A DNA stretch of 64,000 bases from Bacteroidales bacterium (GTDB taxonomy: Bacteria > Bacteroidota > Bacteroidia > Bacteroidales > WCHB1-69): the NCBI GenBank assembly GCA_016285145.1, contig JAEEQE010000001.1, positions 1 through 64,000 of the forward strand. The letters run 5' to 3'. Shown here piece by piece: positions 48,574 through 58,731 of the stretch. The position numbers were made by a program, and so were the translations under genes. The notes beneath the pieces were generated by a model. The model was given only the letters and a program-made list of their open reading frames with translations. It had not been told where the DNA came from and ran no database searches. Position 1 is the first letter of the stretch. Each line of letters opens with the position of its first letter.

Positions 48574-49626
48574 ATGAATAGGATGGTTATGTGTTTTTTA
48601 CAATATAAAATAAAGTATGGGATTCTGTCGATGGCGACAGCACTATTGCTGTTGCCGTGTGCCTGCCGGCATGTGGAGAAAGTGGAGAAATCGGAGCCCA
48701 TCCGGGTACGTGTCATGACTATAGACACGGTGCGTAGCGGCATGGTGCGTACATACGTGGGTGAGATGGAGGAGAGGACGTCTCTTCCGCTCGGCTTCGC
48801 CGGCGGAGGAAAGGTGGAGCGCGTATATGTGCGTGAGGGCGATCACGTGCGGGCCGGACAACTCTTGGTGACGGTGAACGCCGCCACGGCCCGCAATGCC
48901 TACAATTCGGCCAAAGCCCAGCTGGACCAAGCGGAGGATGCCTATAAGCGTCTGAAAAAAGTGTATGATCAGGGCAGTCTGGCAGAGGTGAAATGGGTGG
49001 AAATGCTTACCGCGTTGGAAAAGGCGCGCTCACTGGAGCAGATTGCTAAGAAACAGCTGACCGACTGCGAGTTGTACGCGCCGGCTTCCGGCGTCATTGG
49101 GAAGTGCAATGCCGTGGCGGGTGTAAGCCTGCTGCCCGGAGAACCTGCCGTGACACTTCTGGATATGAAGGAGGTGGCCGCTGTGTTTACCGTTCCTGAG
49201 AATGAAATTGACCGTATTCCCGTGGGAAGAACCGTCACCATCCTGATTCCTGCTCTGGAAGATATGACATTGGAGGGAAAAGTGACAGAAAAGAGCATGA
49301 CATCCAATCCAGTGTCCCACAGTTACAAGGTGAAAGTCTCCCTTCCCAATGCGAAGGGTAAATTCCTGCCCGGCATGGTCTGTAAGGTCTTTATGGAACA
49401 GTCTGACCAGGTGGGCTATGTGGTTCCGGCAAGGGCTGTGCAGACTCGGCCGGAAGGCTTGGCGGTGTGGACCATCTCTCAGCGGAAAGCTGTTCGGCGC
49501 CTGATCTCCTCCACGGAGTATGTGGCCGACGGTGTGCTGGTGAAGGAGGGCCTCAGGGCTGGAGACACTATCGTGATAGAAGGATATCAGAAACTGTATA
49601 ATCAGGCACCGGTTGTTTGTGAATAA
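48574..49626 (+). CDS. RND efflux periplasmic adaptor (membrane fusion protein)
   Basis: Adaptors link the inner-membrane RND pump to the TolC channel. The 350-residue lipoprotein has a signal with the lipobox LLPCACR. Features include barrel-sandwich (lipoyl-like) segments (GGGKVERVYVREGDHVRAGQ and the matching APASGVIGKCNAVAGVSLLP). A helical hairpin rich in coiled-coil residues lies between them (AYNSAKAQLDQAEDAYKRLK). A beta-barrel and a membrane-proximal domain end in GLRAGDTIVIEGYQKL. ATG 48583 or 48589 could also be the true start. The RND pump gene starts one base after its stop. Confidence 0.92.
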   Translation: MNRMVMCFLQYKIKYGILSMATALLLLPCACRHVEKVEKSEPIRVRVMTIDTVRSGMVRTYVGEMEERTSLPLGFAGGGKVERVYVREGDHVRAGQLLVTVNAATARNAYNSAKAQLDQAEDAYKRLKKVYDQGSLAEVKWVEMLTALEKARSLEQIAKKQLTDCELYAPASGVIGKCNAVAGVSLLPGEPAVTLLDMKEVAAVFTVPENEIDRIPVGRTVTILIPALEDMTLEGKVTEKSMTSNPVSHSYKVKVSLPNAKGKFLPGMVCKVFMEQSDQVGYVVPARAVQTRPEGLAVWTISQRKAVRRLISSTEYVADGVLVKEGLRAGDTIVIEGYQKLYNQAPVVCE

Positions 49627-49627
49627 A

Positions 49628-52600
49628 ATGGTTTCAGAACAGGTAAACAAACAGGCTATGCGTCAGAAAGGGAATCACATATTGTCAGCCATGCGCAGTC
49701 ACGGCATCATATTCTTCATCGTGTCGTGTCTGGTGCTGTTCGGCATTTTCGGCTTGACACAGATGAACAAGGACGAGTTTCCCCAGTTCACCATCCGTCA
49801 GGGCGTGGTGGCAGCGGTATATCCCGGCGCCTCCGCCCAGGAAGTGGAGGAGCAGGTGACGAAGCCTTTGGAACGTTTTCTCTTTACCTATCAAGAAATC
49901 GACAAGGAAAAGACCTATTCGGTGACAGAGAATGGGATTGTGTATGTGTATGCCGAGTTGCGCACCTCTGTGAAGGACAAGGACGGGACCTGGTCGAAGA
50001 TCCGGCACGGGTTGCAGCTCTTCAAGAAGACTTCGCTGCCGGCCGGTGTCCTGGAAATCGTGGTGGTGGATGATTTCGGGAACACCTCTTCCATGTTGTT
50101 GACGGTGGACTCGCCGGAGCGTACGCCCCGTGAACTGGAATCGTATGCCGAGCAGTTGTGCGACAGGCTTCGTACGATTCCTGAGATGGGTAACATCCGT
50201 ATCATCGGAAAGCAGCAGGAGGAGATTGCGGTGCTGGTTGACCAGGAAAAATTGGCGGGCTACGGCATCAGCCAGCGGGCCTTGCTGCTGGAACTGGCCA
50301 CCCAAGGCGTGCGCACGGTCGGGGGCGTCATCGAAACGGAGGATGGCGAAGCCCAAGTGCATATTGCCATCCCTTACCAGTCGGAATATGAGGTGGGCGA
50401 GCAGATAGTGTATGCCGACCCGATGGGCGATGTGGTGCGCCTCCGTGACATCGCCAAGATTGAACGCCGCTACGCCGCCCCGACCAGCTATATCCGCTAT
50501 AATGGCACATCCACCGTTCTGATTTCTATGGAGATGGCTCCCGGCAACAACATCGTGGCTTTTGGACGGCAGGTGGAGAAGAAAATCAGTCAATGCCAAG
50601 CGGAACTCCCCCCGGATGTCAGTATGCACAAGATTACCAACCAGCCTTCCGTGGTGAACAAGTCGGTCATGTCCTTTCTGCGCGACCTTCTCTTCTCCAT
50701 CCTGGTGGTTATTGCCGTCATGCTGCTGCTGTTCCCGCTCCGGACAGCTCTGGTGTCGGGATCCAGTGTGCCGATATGCACCGCCATCACCATGGGGCTG
50801 ATGTACATCTTCGGTATTGAGTTGAATACGGTGACGCTTGCCGCTTTGATTGTGGTATTAGGTATGATTGTGGACGACTCCGTCATCGTGATTGACGGTT
50901 ATACGGATATGCTGCGTAGTGGTCATTCGCGTTGGTATTCGGCTTTCCACAGCACCAGGGCTCTGTTTGTCCCGATGTCGTTGGCTACATTGGCCATTTC
51001 CGGCATGTTCTTCCCCATGACGCGCATCATCACCGGACCATTAGGCGACTTTGTGCAGCTGTTTCCATGGACGGTCTCCTTCGCTTTGGTATGCTCTATC
51101 TTTTATGCGGTTTGGATTATACCTTATTTATCTACAAAATTTATAAAACGGAACAAAGACGGCCACGCCCCCAATCGCTTCGAGGAGTTGCAAAACCGTT
51201 TTTTTATCCTCTTGCAGAATGTATATGATGATGTGTTGCAACGTTGTTTTCACCATCCGAAAACGGTGATAGCCATCGCTGTCGGGGCGATTGTTCTGGG
51301 AGGATTCCTGTTTACCCGTCTGCAAATACAGATGCTGCCCAAGGCCGACCGGAATTGCTTCGCGGTGGAGATCCATCTGGCGGAGGGCAGTACCCTGAAA
51401 CAGACGGCGGCAGTGGCCGACTCGTTGGAACAGGTGCTCCGCGCTGACAATCGAGTGACTTCTGTGACCTCCTTCATCGGCTGCTCCTCGCCCCGGTTCC
51501 ATGCCACATACGCCCCCCAAATGGCCCATAAGAATTATGCGCAGTTTATCGTGAACACCACTTCCGAGAAAAACACCCTGAAAATCATCCGGGAGTATTC
51601 GAGCCGTTATGAACACCATTTTCCCAATGCATACGTGCGTTTTAAACAGATAGATTATCAGGCGGTTAAGAATCCGGTGGAGGTGCGAGTCTCCGGAAAC
51701 GACTTCCAAGCAATGAAAATGCTGGCGGATTCCCTGAAAGACTATATGAACACTTTGCCCGAATTGACATGGGTGCATTCCGACATGGATGAGACTTCTC
51801 AACAGGTGAAAGTGACGTTGAAAGGGGATGAGGCCACCCGACTCGGTGTGAGCCAGAGTATGCTCTCCATATACCTGTCGTCGGCGTTGGAAGGTCAGGC
51901 GCTCACCAGTGTTTGGGAGGACGGGTATAAGGTCCCGGTGAAGCTCTATACGCAGCAGGCTGCTGGCACGGGTGGGTATTTGGGTTTGGAGGATATGCTG
52001 GTCCCGACATCTATTCCAGGTACATGGGTCCCGATCCGGCAGGTGGCCGAGGTGGGCCCCGAGTGGCACGATGCCGTCATAAACCGGCGCAATAGCATAC
52101 GGACCGTGACGGTGGGCGCTGACTTGAAGTACGGATGCAGCCAGCCCGAGGTGATGGACAAAATCGACCGCTATATCCGCGAGCACCCTGCCTTCACCCA
52201 CTCTGACAGTTTGTCTGTCTCTTACGGCGGTTTGACGGATGTGAATGGGCAGGTGATTCCACAAATCGCGTTGAGTTTCATCGCGGCCGTTTTGGTGCTG
52301 TTCCTGTTCCTGTTGTATCATTTCGGCAAGTTGGACATCGTCTTCCTGACGCTGTCCGCCAGCCTTATATGCGTTTTCGGAGCCTGTTTGGGCTTGTGGT
52401 TGTTCCAGCTTGACTTCAGCATTACGGCCGTTCTTGGCGTGGTGAGTCTGATTGGCATCATTGTCCGTAATGCCATTATCATGTTCGAATATGCGGAGAG
52501 CCTGCGCAAGAGCCAGCATCTGACGTCGGAACAGGCCGGCTTTGAGGCTGGGAAGAGGAGAATGCGCCCGATATTCCTGACTTCTGCCACCACGGCACTC

Positions 52601-52747
52601 GGTGTCGTCCCGATGATTGTGGCTCACACCTCCCTTTGGATGCCCATGGGTGTTGTTATCTGCTTTGGCACCATCTTTTCTCTCCCCTTGGTGGTTACAG
52701 TGTTGCCGGTAGCTTATTGGCAGATTTTTAAAAATGATAAGAAATGA
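49628..52747 (+). CDS. RND-family efflux pump (AcrB-like inner-membrane transporter)
   Basis: The 1039-residue proton-driven transporter has 12 membrane helices in two halves. RND motifs include PGASAQEVEEQVTKPLERFL in the first porter domain, LAALIVVLGMIVDDSVIVID in helix 4 (proton-relay Asp pair) and GVVSLIGIIVRNAIIMFEYA in helix 10. ARG-rich SRSMRPIFLTSATTALGVVP-type sequence (RRMRPIFLTSATTALG) marks the second half. It probably exports a drug, bile salt or lipid; substrate not readable. The ATG at 49628 follows the adaptor stop by one base, so translation is coupled. The TolC-like gene follows. Confidence 0.93.
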   Translation: MVSEQVNKQAMRQKGNHILSAMRSHGIIFFIVSCLVLFGIFGLTQMNKDEFPQFTIRQGVVAAVYPGASAQEVEEQVTKPLERFLFTYQEIDKEKTYSVTENGIVYVYAELRTSVKDKDGTWSKIRHGLQLFKKTSLPAGVLEIVVVDDFGNTSSMLLTVDSPERTPRELESYAEQLCDRLRTIPEMGNIRIIGKQQEEIAVLVDQEKLAGYGISQRALLLELATQGVRTVGGVIETEDGEAQVHIAIPYQSEYEVGEQIVYADPMGDVVRLRDIAKIERRYAAPTSYIRYNGTSTVLISMEMAPGNNIVAFGRQVEKKISQCQAELPPDVSMHKITNQPSVVNKSVMSFLRDLLFSILVVIAVMLLLFPLRTALVSGSSVPICTAITMGLMYIFGIELNTVTLAALIVVLGMIVDDSVIVIDGYTDMLRSGHSRWYSAFHSTRALFVPMSLATLAISGMFFPMTRIITGPLGDFVQLFPWTVSFALVCSIFYAVWIIPYLSTKFIKRNKDGHAPNRFEELQNRFFILLQNVYDDVLQRCFHHPKTVIAIAVGAIVLGGFLFTRLQIQMLPKADRNCFAVEIHLAEGSTLKQTAAVADSLEQVLRADNRVTSVTSFIGCSSPRFHATYAPQMAHKNYAQFIVNTTSEKNTLKIIREYSSRYEHHFPNAYVRFKQIDYQAVKNPVEVRVSGNDFQAMKMLADSLKDYMNTLPELTWVHSDMDETSQQVKVTLKGDEATRLGVSQSMLSIYLSSALEGQALTSVWEDGYKVPVKLYTQQAAGTGGYLGLEDMLVPTSIPGTWVPIRQVAEVGPEWHDAVINRRNSIRTVTVGADLKYGCSQPEVMDKIDRYIREHPAFTHSDSLSVSYGGLTDVNGQVIPQIALSFIAAVLVLFLFLLYHFGKLDIVFLTLSASLICVFGACLGLWLFQLDFSITAVLGVVSLIGIIVRNAIIMFEYAESLRKSQHLTSEQAGFEAGKRRMRPIFLTSATTALGVVPMIVAHTSLWMPMGVVICFGTIFSLPLVVTVLPVAYWQIFKNDKK

Positions 52748-52798
52748 TAAGAAATGAGACTGTTTTCCCTCTATTATAATAATATGGTAAGAGATGCT

Positions 52799-54142
52799 AT
52801 GGTGAAAAAAACAATAGGTATGCTTTTTCTTATGGCTCTAATGTGGCCTGCGATGTCTCAGCATCTGACCTTGGACAGCTGCAAGGCCTTGGCACTGCGG
52901 AATAATGTCACGGTCCGGAATGCCGATTTGCAGGTGGAGGCGGCACGCGAGGTGAAGAGACAGGCTTTCACGAAATATTTCCCCAATGTGAAGGGTTTTG
53001 CCGGAGGTTATTATGCGCTGAAACCCTTGTTGGAATTTACGATTGATGATATTGATAATGCGGCGGCACGACAGTGGCTGCATAACCTCTATTTTGAATA
53101 CGGGGCGGCAATGGGCTTGCCCAACTCGATTTCGTTTTGCGAAAAGGGCATGAGTGTGGGGGCTATGGCCGTGCAGCCTATCTTCATGGGCGGCCAGATT
53201 GTGAACGGCAACCGCCTGGCCCAAGTGGGGGTGCGGGCGGCTGAACTGCAACGCGAACTTTCCCGTGACGAACTGCTAACGCAGGTGGAATCCTACTATT
53301 GGCAGGTTTTGTCTTTGCAGGAAAAAGAAAAAACACTTAATCAGGCCATGACTTTTATAGACACTCTTTCGCGTGATGTGAACGCGGCGTTGGAAGCCGG
53401 TCTGGTGACCCGCAACGATCAATTGAAGGTGATGTTGAAACAGAATGAGCTGGCCTCGAATCGAGTGCGTCTGACGAATGGGATGCGGTTGGCGAAGATG
53501 GCTTTGTGCCAGCAGCTGGGAATCCCCTTTTCGGAAACATTGTCGTTGGTGGATTCTGTGTTGGAAGTGCCGGCAAATGGCTTCGAAGATGTGAATGTGC
53601 AGACGGCGGTGCAGAGTCGCCGGGAAGCGGAACTGCTGGATTTGAATGTCCGGGCGGAACAACTTAAAAAGAAGATGGCCTTGGGTGAAAATCTGCCGCA
53701 TTTGATGGCTGGTGTGGGTGCCTCATACGGAAACCCAGTATTCGACCGCTTCTCGACCAATGGATTGGCATTCGCCACGTTGCAGGTGCCCATCACCGAT
53801 TGGTGGGAGACATCGCATAAGTTGCGTCAGCAGCAGATTTCTGTTCAGATGGCAGAAAATCAGCGGGAGGATCTGATGCAGAAAATGACGTTGGAAACCC
53901 AACAGGCAGTGAACAAAGTGATTGAGGCGGAAGAGCAGGTGCAATTGAAGCGGACGGCGATACAATATGCCGAGGTGAACCGGCAGACATATAGGGTGAA
54001 TTTCCAGGCAGGGATGGTGCCCGTGTCGGAGCTGCTCGAAGCGCAAACCTTGTACCGTCAGGCTCAGGATGAGCTGATTGACGCTAAAATCGAATACTGG
54101 AAAGCTCTTTCATCTTTGCACCGGCTGCTCCCTCGAGAGTGA
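52799..54142 (+). CDS. TolC-family outer-membrane channel
   Basis: The product of about 447 residues has a signal peptide cleaved before Gln (AMS|QHL). It has the two long helical repeats of TolC-like proteins: HLTLDSCKALALRNNVTVRN opening repeat one, LSRDELLTQVESYYWQVLSL in its helix, and QTAVQSRREAELLDLNVRAE opening repeat two. A final helix has MVPVSELLEAQTLYRQAQDE. An upstream ATG at 52754 would place 15 extra residues before the signal peptide. It completes the tripartite TetR-regulated efflux system. It converges on the esterase gene with a 6-base gap and no visible terminator. Confidence 0.9.
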   Translation: MVKKTIGMLFLMALMWPAMSQHLTLDSCKALALRNNVTVRNADLQVEAAREVKRQAFTKYFPNVKGFAGGYYALKPLLEFTIDDIDNAAARQWLHNLYFEYGAAMGLPNSISFCEKGMSVGAMAVQPIFMGGQIVNGNRLAQVGVRAAELQRELSRDELLTQVESYYWQVLSLQEKEKTLNQAMTFIDTLSRDVNAALEAGLVTRNDQLKVMLKQNELASNRVRLTNGMRLAKMALCQQLGIPFSETLSLVDSVLEVPANGFEDVNVQTAVQSRREAELLDLNVRAEQLKKKMALGENLPHLMAGVGASYGNPVFDRFSTNGLAFATLQVPITDWWETSHKLRQQQISVQMAENQREDLMQKMTLETQQAVNKVIEAEEQVQLKRTAIQYAEVNRQTYRVNFQAGMVPVSELLEAQTLYRQAQDELIDAKIEYWKALSSLHRLLPRE

Positions 54143-54148
54143 TTGCTT

Positions 54149-55813
54149 CTACCGGATGTTCTTTTCGCACTTGAAGGCGGTGCCGTTGGTGCGTGTGCCG
54201 GAGGCAATGATTTTGCGTTTGGATGCATCCTTGCGCCATAAGACGGTTACGCAGTTGTTCTCTGTTGAGGTGATGAATCCGCCTTCCACCCGCCATTGGA
54301 GGACCTGTATGTCCGCTTGCTTGAGTTGGTAGGAACCGGGCGTCTTGGCTACTGACGTGATGTTGGCAATACGGGTGATCTCCTTATAGAAGAAATCCTG
54401 CATCTTGTTTTGGATGAAATAATACCAGCTGTTGGGATGCCCCTGCTTGTCCTGGTACGGCGAGTGCCCGGCCCCCTGGATTGGGTGGAACTCGTTTCGG
54501 ATTTTCAGGGAATCCAGTCGTTTGTGGATGGACTTTGAACCGTACATTTTATCGAAGAGCTTTTCTCCGATGTTGGAGATGCTGGAGAACGGGACACCTT
54601 GGTCGTAAGGTACGACGTTGTCATCGGTCCCGTGGAAGGAGATGACAGGTATGTGATGCCCGTTCAGCTCGTCAAGGTCATAGATGGCCCCCCACATATT
54701 GGCCACAGCCCGGATTTGAAAGGAGGGGTGGAGGTTGTTGCCGGAGGCCTCAAGGTTGCCGCATTTGCTGTCTAATTTCTGGTCAAACACAAAGGGAGGT
54801 CGCGTGTTGTTGCGCATGAAAGTGGCGGCCAGGGCTGTGATGGCTCCGGCACTGGTGCCTCCGATGAAAATGTTGTCAGGATCGATGCCGTATTCGTCGG
54901 CATGTGCGGCCAGGAATCGTATGGCGGCGTGAGCATCCTGGATGGCCTCATAGCCGCATTGCAGGATGGATGCTTTTGACAATCGGAATCCCATTCGGTA
55001 GTTGACGGAAGCGGTCACATAACCCAATTTTGCAAAATGCTCGCACCATGTCGTCATGGTTTCCGCCCCTTTGTCCCCAAAATAGAAGGAACCGCCGTGC
55101 ATGAGTATGAGAAGGGGTCTCTTGCGGATGGTGTCCTTGTCGGGCAGATATAGGTCCAGGGCCAGGTCAAGATTCTTTTTTGAAGCGGTTTGTCCAATGC
55201 CTTTCACGAATATTTTCAGATATTTATCATCTTTGACGGGGTAGGAACTCCAAAAGCCGCGTGCCTGCCCGTAAACAACATTCTCGTTTTTTTCTATAGA
55301 AATTGTTTCCTCCTGGTATCGTTTGGTGGAATATTCCTTGAAGGGAGGCTCCACATACTGCTCGAAGGCGAAGTCCAGTTTGTTGATAGGGTTTGCCGAA
55401 GGAGTGAAGGTCCCGAAAATGTTGGATTCGCCGATGGAAATCTTGAATTTGAACGGAATCTCCTTCCCATTGGAGGAGAAGATGTATTTTCTTTTTTTAA
55501 GAAGGATGGAAAAAGGTTTCGATGTAAGCCATTCGGTGGTGCTAATACGGTAATAGCGACCTGAAATGCCGTTGGGGCTTATCTTGTCAATTTTGAAATA
55601 GTATGTGCTGTCCTCTATTTCTCCATGGTAATAATGGATGGTGTCCAACTTGTTGAAGTCGAACGAGTCATGGTCGTCCACCTCCAAGGTTTGGGAAGTC
55701 TGGGGAATACGGTTTTTGTGCTGTGAGGCCTTGTCCTCATGTCGATAGTCGCGACATGCAGATAATCCCAGCAACAGGATGCCGTATAGAACAAGTATCC
55801 GTAGTCGGTACAT
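54149..55813 (-). CDS. Alpha/beta-hydrolase (carboxylesterase-type) lipoprotein
   Basis: The 554-residue lipoprotein (LLGLSACRDY) has a beta-rich N-terminal domain of ~190 residues without known motifs, then an esterase domain. The oxyanion motif is LILMHGGSFYFGDKG, the nucleophile Ser lies in NIFIGGTSAGAITALAA, the acid in SFHGTDDNVVPYDQG and the His in IQGAGHSPYQDKQ. A C-terminal domain of ~70 residues ends with ADIQVLQWRVEGGFITSTEN and looks immunoglobulin-like. The substrate is unknown; acetyl or feruloyl esters of polysaccharides would fit the family. The gene starts 5 bases after the stop of the 943-residue T9SS protein, so the two are likely co-transcribed. Confidence 0.83.
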   Translation of the reverse strand: MYRLRILVLYGILLLGLSACRDYRHEDKASQHKNRIPQTSQTLEVDDHDSFDFNKLDTIHYYHGEIEDSTYYFKIDKISPNGISGRYYRISTTEWLTSKPFSILLKKRKYIFSSNGKEIPFKFKISIGESNIFGTFTPSANPINKLDFAFEQYVEPPFKEYSTKRYQEETISIEKNENVVYGQARGFWSSYPVKDDKYLKIFVKGIGQTASKKNLDLALDLYLPDKDTIRKRPLLILMHGGSFYFGDKGAETMTTWCEHFAKLGYVTASVNYRMGFRLSKASILQCGYEAIQDAHAAIRFLAAHADEYGIDPDNIFIGGTSAGAITALAATFMRNNTRPPFVFDQKLDSKCGNLEASGNNLHPSFQIRAVANMWGAIYDLDELNGHHIPVISFHGTDDNVVPYDQGVPFSSISNIGEKLFDKMYGSKSIHKRLDSLKIRNEFHPIQGAGHSPYQDKQGHPNSWYYFIQNKMQDFFYKEITRIANITSVAKTPGSYQLKQADIQVLQWRVEGGFITSTENNCVTVLWRKDASKRKIIASGTRTNGTAFKCEKNIR

Positions 55814-55818
55814 GGGTG

Positions 55819-58650
55819 TTATCTCAAAATGGTCAGTGACCCGTGGAAATGAATGGTTTTCGCCTTACCTTTATAATAAAAATGGTAGTAATAAACGCCG
55901 TCGGACAGGTTGGCTCCATCGAAGTATTGTGTCCCGATATCTATTTGTCCGTCGCGGGCGAAAGTGTCGTAGTTCTTTGCGTTATAGACGATGTTTCCCC
56001 AGCGGTCGAAGATGACGAGCTTGTTGGTCCGATATTCGTCAGGATCCTCCGGGTTGATATTGGTGTTGAGGTTCTCAATAGCAAACACATCGTTGATCTG
56101 GTCCCCGTTGGGGGTGATGATGTTGGGGAACTTGAGGCCCTGCTCCACGGTCACAATGTGGGTGATTTCACTGGAACACCCCGATGGTGTGGTGATGGAC
56201 AGGGTTACGTTGTAGTCGCCCCATTGTGTGTAGGTGTGTGTGGCATTGCTGAAATTGGAGGTGTCGGTTTCTCCGTCACCGAAATCCCATTGAAAATGCG
56301 AACCGACAAACATGTATGGGTCTGCGTAGTTTATGAAATTCACCTCACCGTTGTTCTCACTCATCATGGAGATGTCGGGGTCGGCCATGAACTCGGCGAT
56401 AGGCTGGTCATCCACGTTGAAATATTCCCAACGATATAGAGAGTCTTGGCATCCGTAGGGGGTGGTGATGGTAAGGGCAAGAGAGTATTTCCCGCTGTTC
56501 TCCAGACTGAAGGTGGGCTCCCGCAGTGTGGATGTTTGCACCATCAGCCCGTTCCCGTCATAGATGATCCATTTGCAAGTGCTGTTCTCCGGAATGGAGT
56601 GGTTGGTGACACGTACAACCAAAGGGGCGCATCCGGAGGAGTCGGAGACCTCGTAATCGATTTCGGGCATGGGTACAGAGGTCACTTGAATGGTGTCCTT
56701 GCCGTGGCATACGATGTTGAAATCCGAGTTGAACGTGTTGGCTGTGACGGAGTATTCGCCTTGGGAAACGGCTTGGATGCTTTGGGTTTTGGCACCGGTG
56801 TTCCAGTGGAAGGAGGCTCCGGGTGGAACAGAATCGGCTGTAAGAATGGCGATTTCGCCCTCGCACAGGAATATGTCATCCCCTAAATGCGGTTTCGGGC
56901 TTTGGGCCACCATCACCGTGACGGTGGTATCGTACAGACATCCGTATTCGTCCACGGCATTGAATGTGTAGGGCTGTTGGCCGGAGACAGGGAACAGAAT
57001 GTGATGGCGGTTGGCTCCGGGACCGGTGACGAACGTGGAGTCTGTGTTGACCACGTATTCCCACGTTTCCGGAAGCAGGGTGGAGTCAAGGGCCAGCTCC
57101 CATTCGGTGATGTAGCCGTTGTCGCCGCTCCATCCGTCAATGACCGTGATAGCCCATGTGCCGTTCAGTGGACATCCGATGAGCTTTGAGAAGGATTCGT
57201 CGGGATGGTAAACTTGGCTCATGTTGAGGGTGTTGGTGGAGTCGATGATGCCGTTGTGCATGTTGACGGACTCATAGACGTGCCCCAGCCCTCGGGCATA
57301 ACTGTATCCGTAGGCGGGGTTTGTGTTGTTCGACCAGCAGTAGTTCCACGTGCTTCCGATGGGATTCTTCTCGGAGTCACATTTGTAACCGCTGTTGTTG
57401 GCGAAGCCGATGACACCGAAGTGGGCGTCGGCTTTCACGCCGCTGGTCTGCAGCCAGCCCCAGGGCAACGGGATGGTTCCCGCACACGAGGCGGACCCGG
57501 AACTGCCGTATTTGTTCATGATCTTGACAGTCTTGCCCGTGGGACAGGTAAGACCGATGTAGAGGTCGCCTACGTAGGAGTGCTCCATCTTCACCCGCAA
57601 ATACAGGATGTCGTCGGCACTGCGGATGGAGTCCGTGGGCGAGAAGGCGTTGAACGTCACGGGCGACTGATAGGCGCAACCGGAACCGCAGTTCACACCA
57701 TCGGGAAGGAAGATGGTGTCCTGCACGCGCAGCACCGCCTCCTGTTGGCTTTCCACAACGTCCATCTGGACCGTGGAAAAGGCCTGGTATCCGAATGTGA
57801 CATCCATTTCGTCTTCCGTACATACCGGGCCGATATCCTTGATGTGGATGATGGGCGAACGGGATGTGCGCACACGGAACATGAGCGGGTTTATGGAAGT
57901 GCATCCTGCCACGTCGGTGGCGCTGATGGAAACATCGTAACCGCGCCCCGAGGCGAATTGGTAGTCAACGGTGTGCAGTCCCACACTGTCGAACATATCC
58001 AACCCGAGATTCCAGGAAAAACGGGTGGTGGCATCGGACTGGTTGTAGCTGAACCCGTTGTCGGGATAGTTGCCCTTGACGACCAAATGGACCGTGTCGA
58101 AGGAACAGACGTTCATGTAGTAGAACCCGTCGGGCTCCAAAGTGATGTTATGGGTAGAGTGCTGTGGGTCAATCTCAACAGACACGCGCTGGCACGGGGC
58201 CGTGCAGGTGCTGGTGATGATGAAGCCGGTGCCGACCTGGGAACCGTTGGTCTTGAACTGCAAGGTGAGGGCTCCTGATGTGTTGGTGATGCTGGCCGTG
58301 AAGACCATGCTTGCAGACGTGTTGGAGGCCACTAAGGAGTCGTTCAGCTTGCCCAGCAGCGGGGCGCTGGTGCTGTTCCCGTCATACACGTAGAGTGTGT
58401 CGGACGGATGAACGTTAAAGGAAGACAGATCCACACTGATTTGCACGCTTGAGGCGGCTGTGTTGTTGGAATACAACGTGAGCACATCGTTTCGGTTGTT
58501 GGAGTAGTTGCCGTTATTGCCACCATCATCGTAAATCAGGAAATTGCAGCCTGTTTGCGAGTTGGTGCCACTGCCCATGTTGATGGGGGTTTGTGCTAAG
58601 CCCGCCAAACAGTAAAAAAGTAATATGCAAAAAAGAAATGAATACCTCAT
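55819..58650 (-). CDS. Large multidomain T9SS type B surface protein (CUB-like, P-domain-like, PKD)
   Basis: The 943-residue protein has a signal peptide cleaved before Gln (GLA|QTP). An N-terminal CUB-like domain contains VHPSDTLYVYDGNSTSAPLL. A proprotein-convertase P-like domain follows near residues 320-500 (ILYLRVKMEHSYVGDLYIGL and GTWAITVIDGWSGDNGYI). Next are Ig-like/PKD segments, including HFQWDFGDGETDTSNFSNA, and a type B sorting domain with FPNIITPNGDQINDVFAIEN and VIFDRWGNIVYNAKNYDTFA. It should be exported by the T9SS to the surface as an adhesin or binding protein. Start 58650 matches a promoter 22 bases upstream. It precedes the esterase lipoprotein. Confidence 0.9.
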   Translation of the reverse strand: MRYSFLFCILLFYCLAGLAQTPINMGSGTNSQTGCNFLIYDDGGNNGNYSNNRNDVLTLYSNNTAASSVQISVDLSSFNVHPSDTLYVYDGNSTSAPLLGKLNDSLVASNTSASMVFTASITNTSGALTLQFKTNGSQVGTGFIITSTCTAPCQRVSVEIDPQHSTHNITLEPDGFYYMNVCSFDTVHLVVKGNYPDNGFSYNQSDATTRFSWNLGLDMFDSVGLHTVDYQFASGRGYDVSISATDVAGCTSINPLMFRVRTSRSPIIHIKDIGPVCTEDEMDVTFGYQAFSTVQMDVVESQQEAVLRVQDTIFLPDGVNCGSGCAYQSPVTFNAFSPTDSIRSADDILYLRVKMEHSYVGDLYIGLTCPTGKTVKIMNKYGSSGSASCAGTIPLPWGWLQTSGVKADAHFGVIGFANNSGYKCDSEKNPIGSTWNYCWSNNTNPAYGYSYARGLGHVYESVNMHNGIIDSTNTLNMSQVYHPDESFSKLIGCPLNGTWAITVIDGWSGDNGYITEWELALDSTLLPETWEYVVNTDSTFVTGPGANRHHILFPVSGQQPYTFNAVDEYGCLYDTTVTVMVAQSPKPHLGDDIFLCEGEIAILTADSVPPGASFHWNTGAKTQSIQAVSQGEYSVTANTFNSDFNIVCHGKDTIQVTSVPMPEIDYEVSDSSGCAPLVVRVTNHSIPENSTCKWIIYDGNGLMVQTSTLREPTFSLENSGKYSLALTITTPYGCQDSLYRWEYFNVDDQPIAEFMADPDISMMSENNGEVNFINYADPYMFVGSHFQWDFGDGETDTSNFSNATHTYTQWGDYNVTLSITTPSGCSSEITHIVTVEQGLKFPNIITPNGDQINDVFAIENLNTNINPEDPDEYRTNKLVIFDRWGNIVYNAKNYDTFARDGQIDIGTQYFDGANLSDGVYYYHFYYKGKAKTIHFHGSLTILR

Positions 58651-58671
58651 GCGCGTCAAATTAGAACAGCG

Positions 58672-58679
58672 CAAAAATA
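58672..58679 (-). promoter_or_regulatory. -7 box (TATTTTTG on the minus strand) for the type B cargo-esterase unit
   Basis: The perfect match ends 21 bases before ATG 58650 on the minus strand. Confidence 0.65.
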
Positions 58680-58731
58680 TGAAATATTTTTAATATTTGC
58701 AAGGACAAAAAAATGTATCCGAAAAAGATAA

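Noticed and set aside
51128..52627. Open frame of about 500 codons opposite the RND pump
   Set aside because: It is an antisense shadow; the pump frame is complete and coupled to the adaptor gene.
57205..58278. Open frame of about 357 codons opposite the type B cargo gene
   Set aside because: No domain or promoter is seen, and the minus-strand gene spans it with continuous domains.
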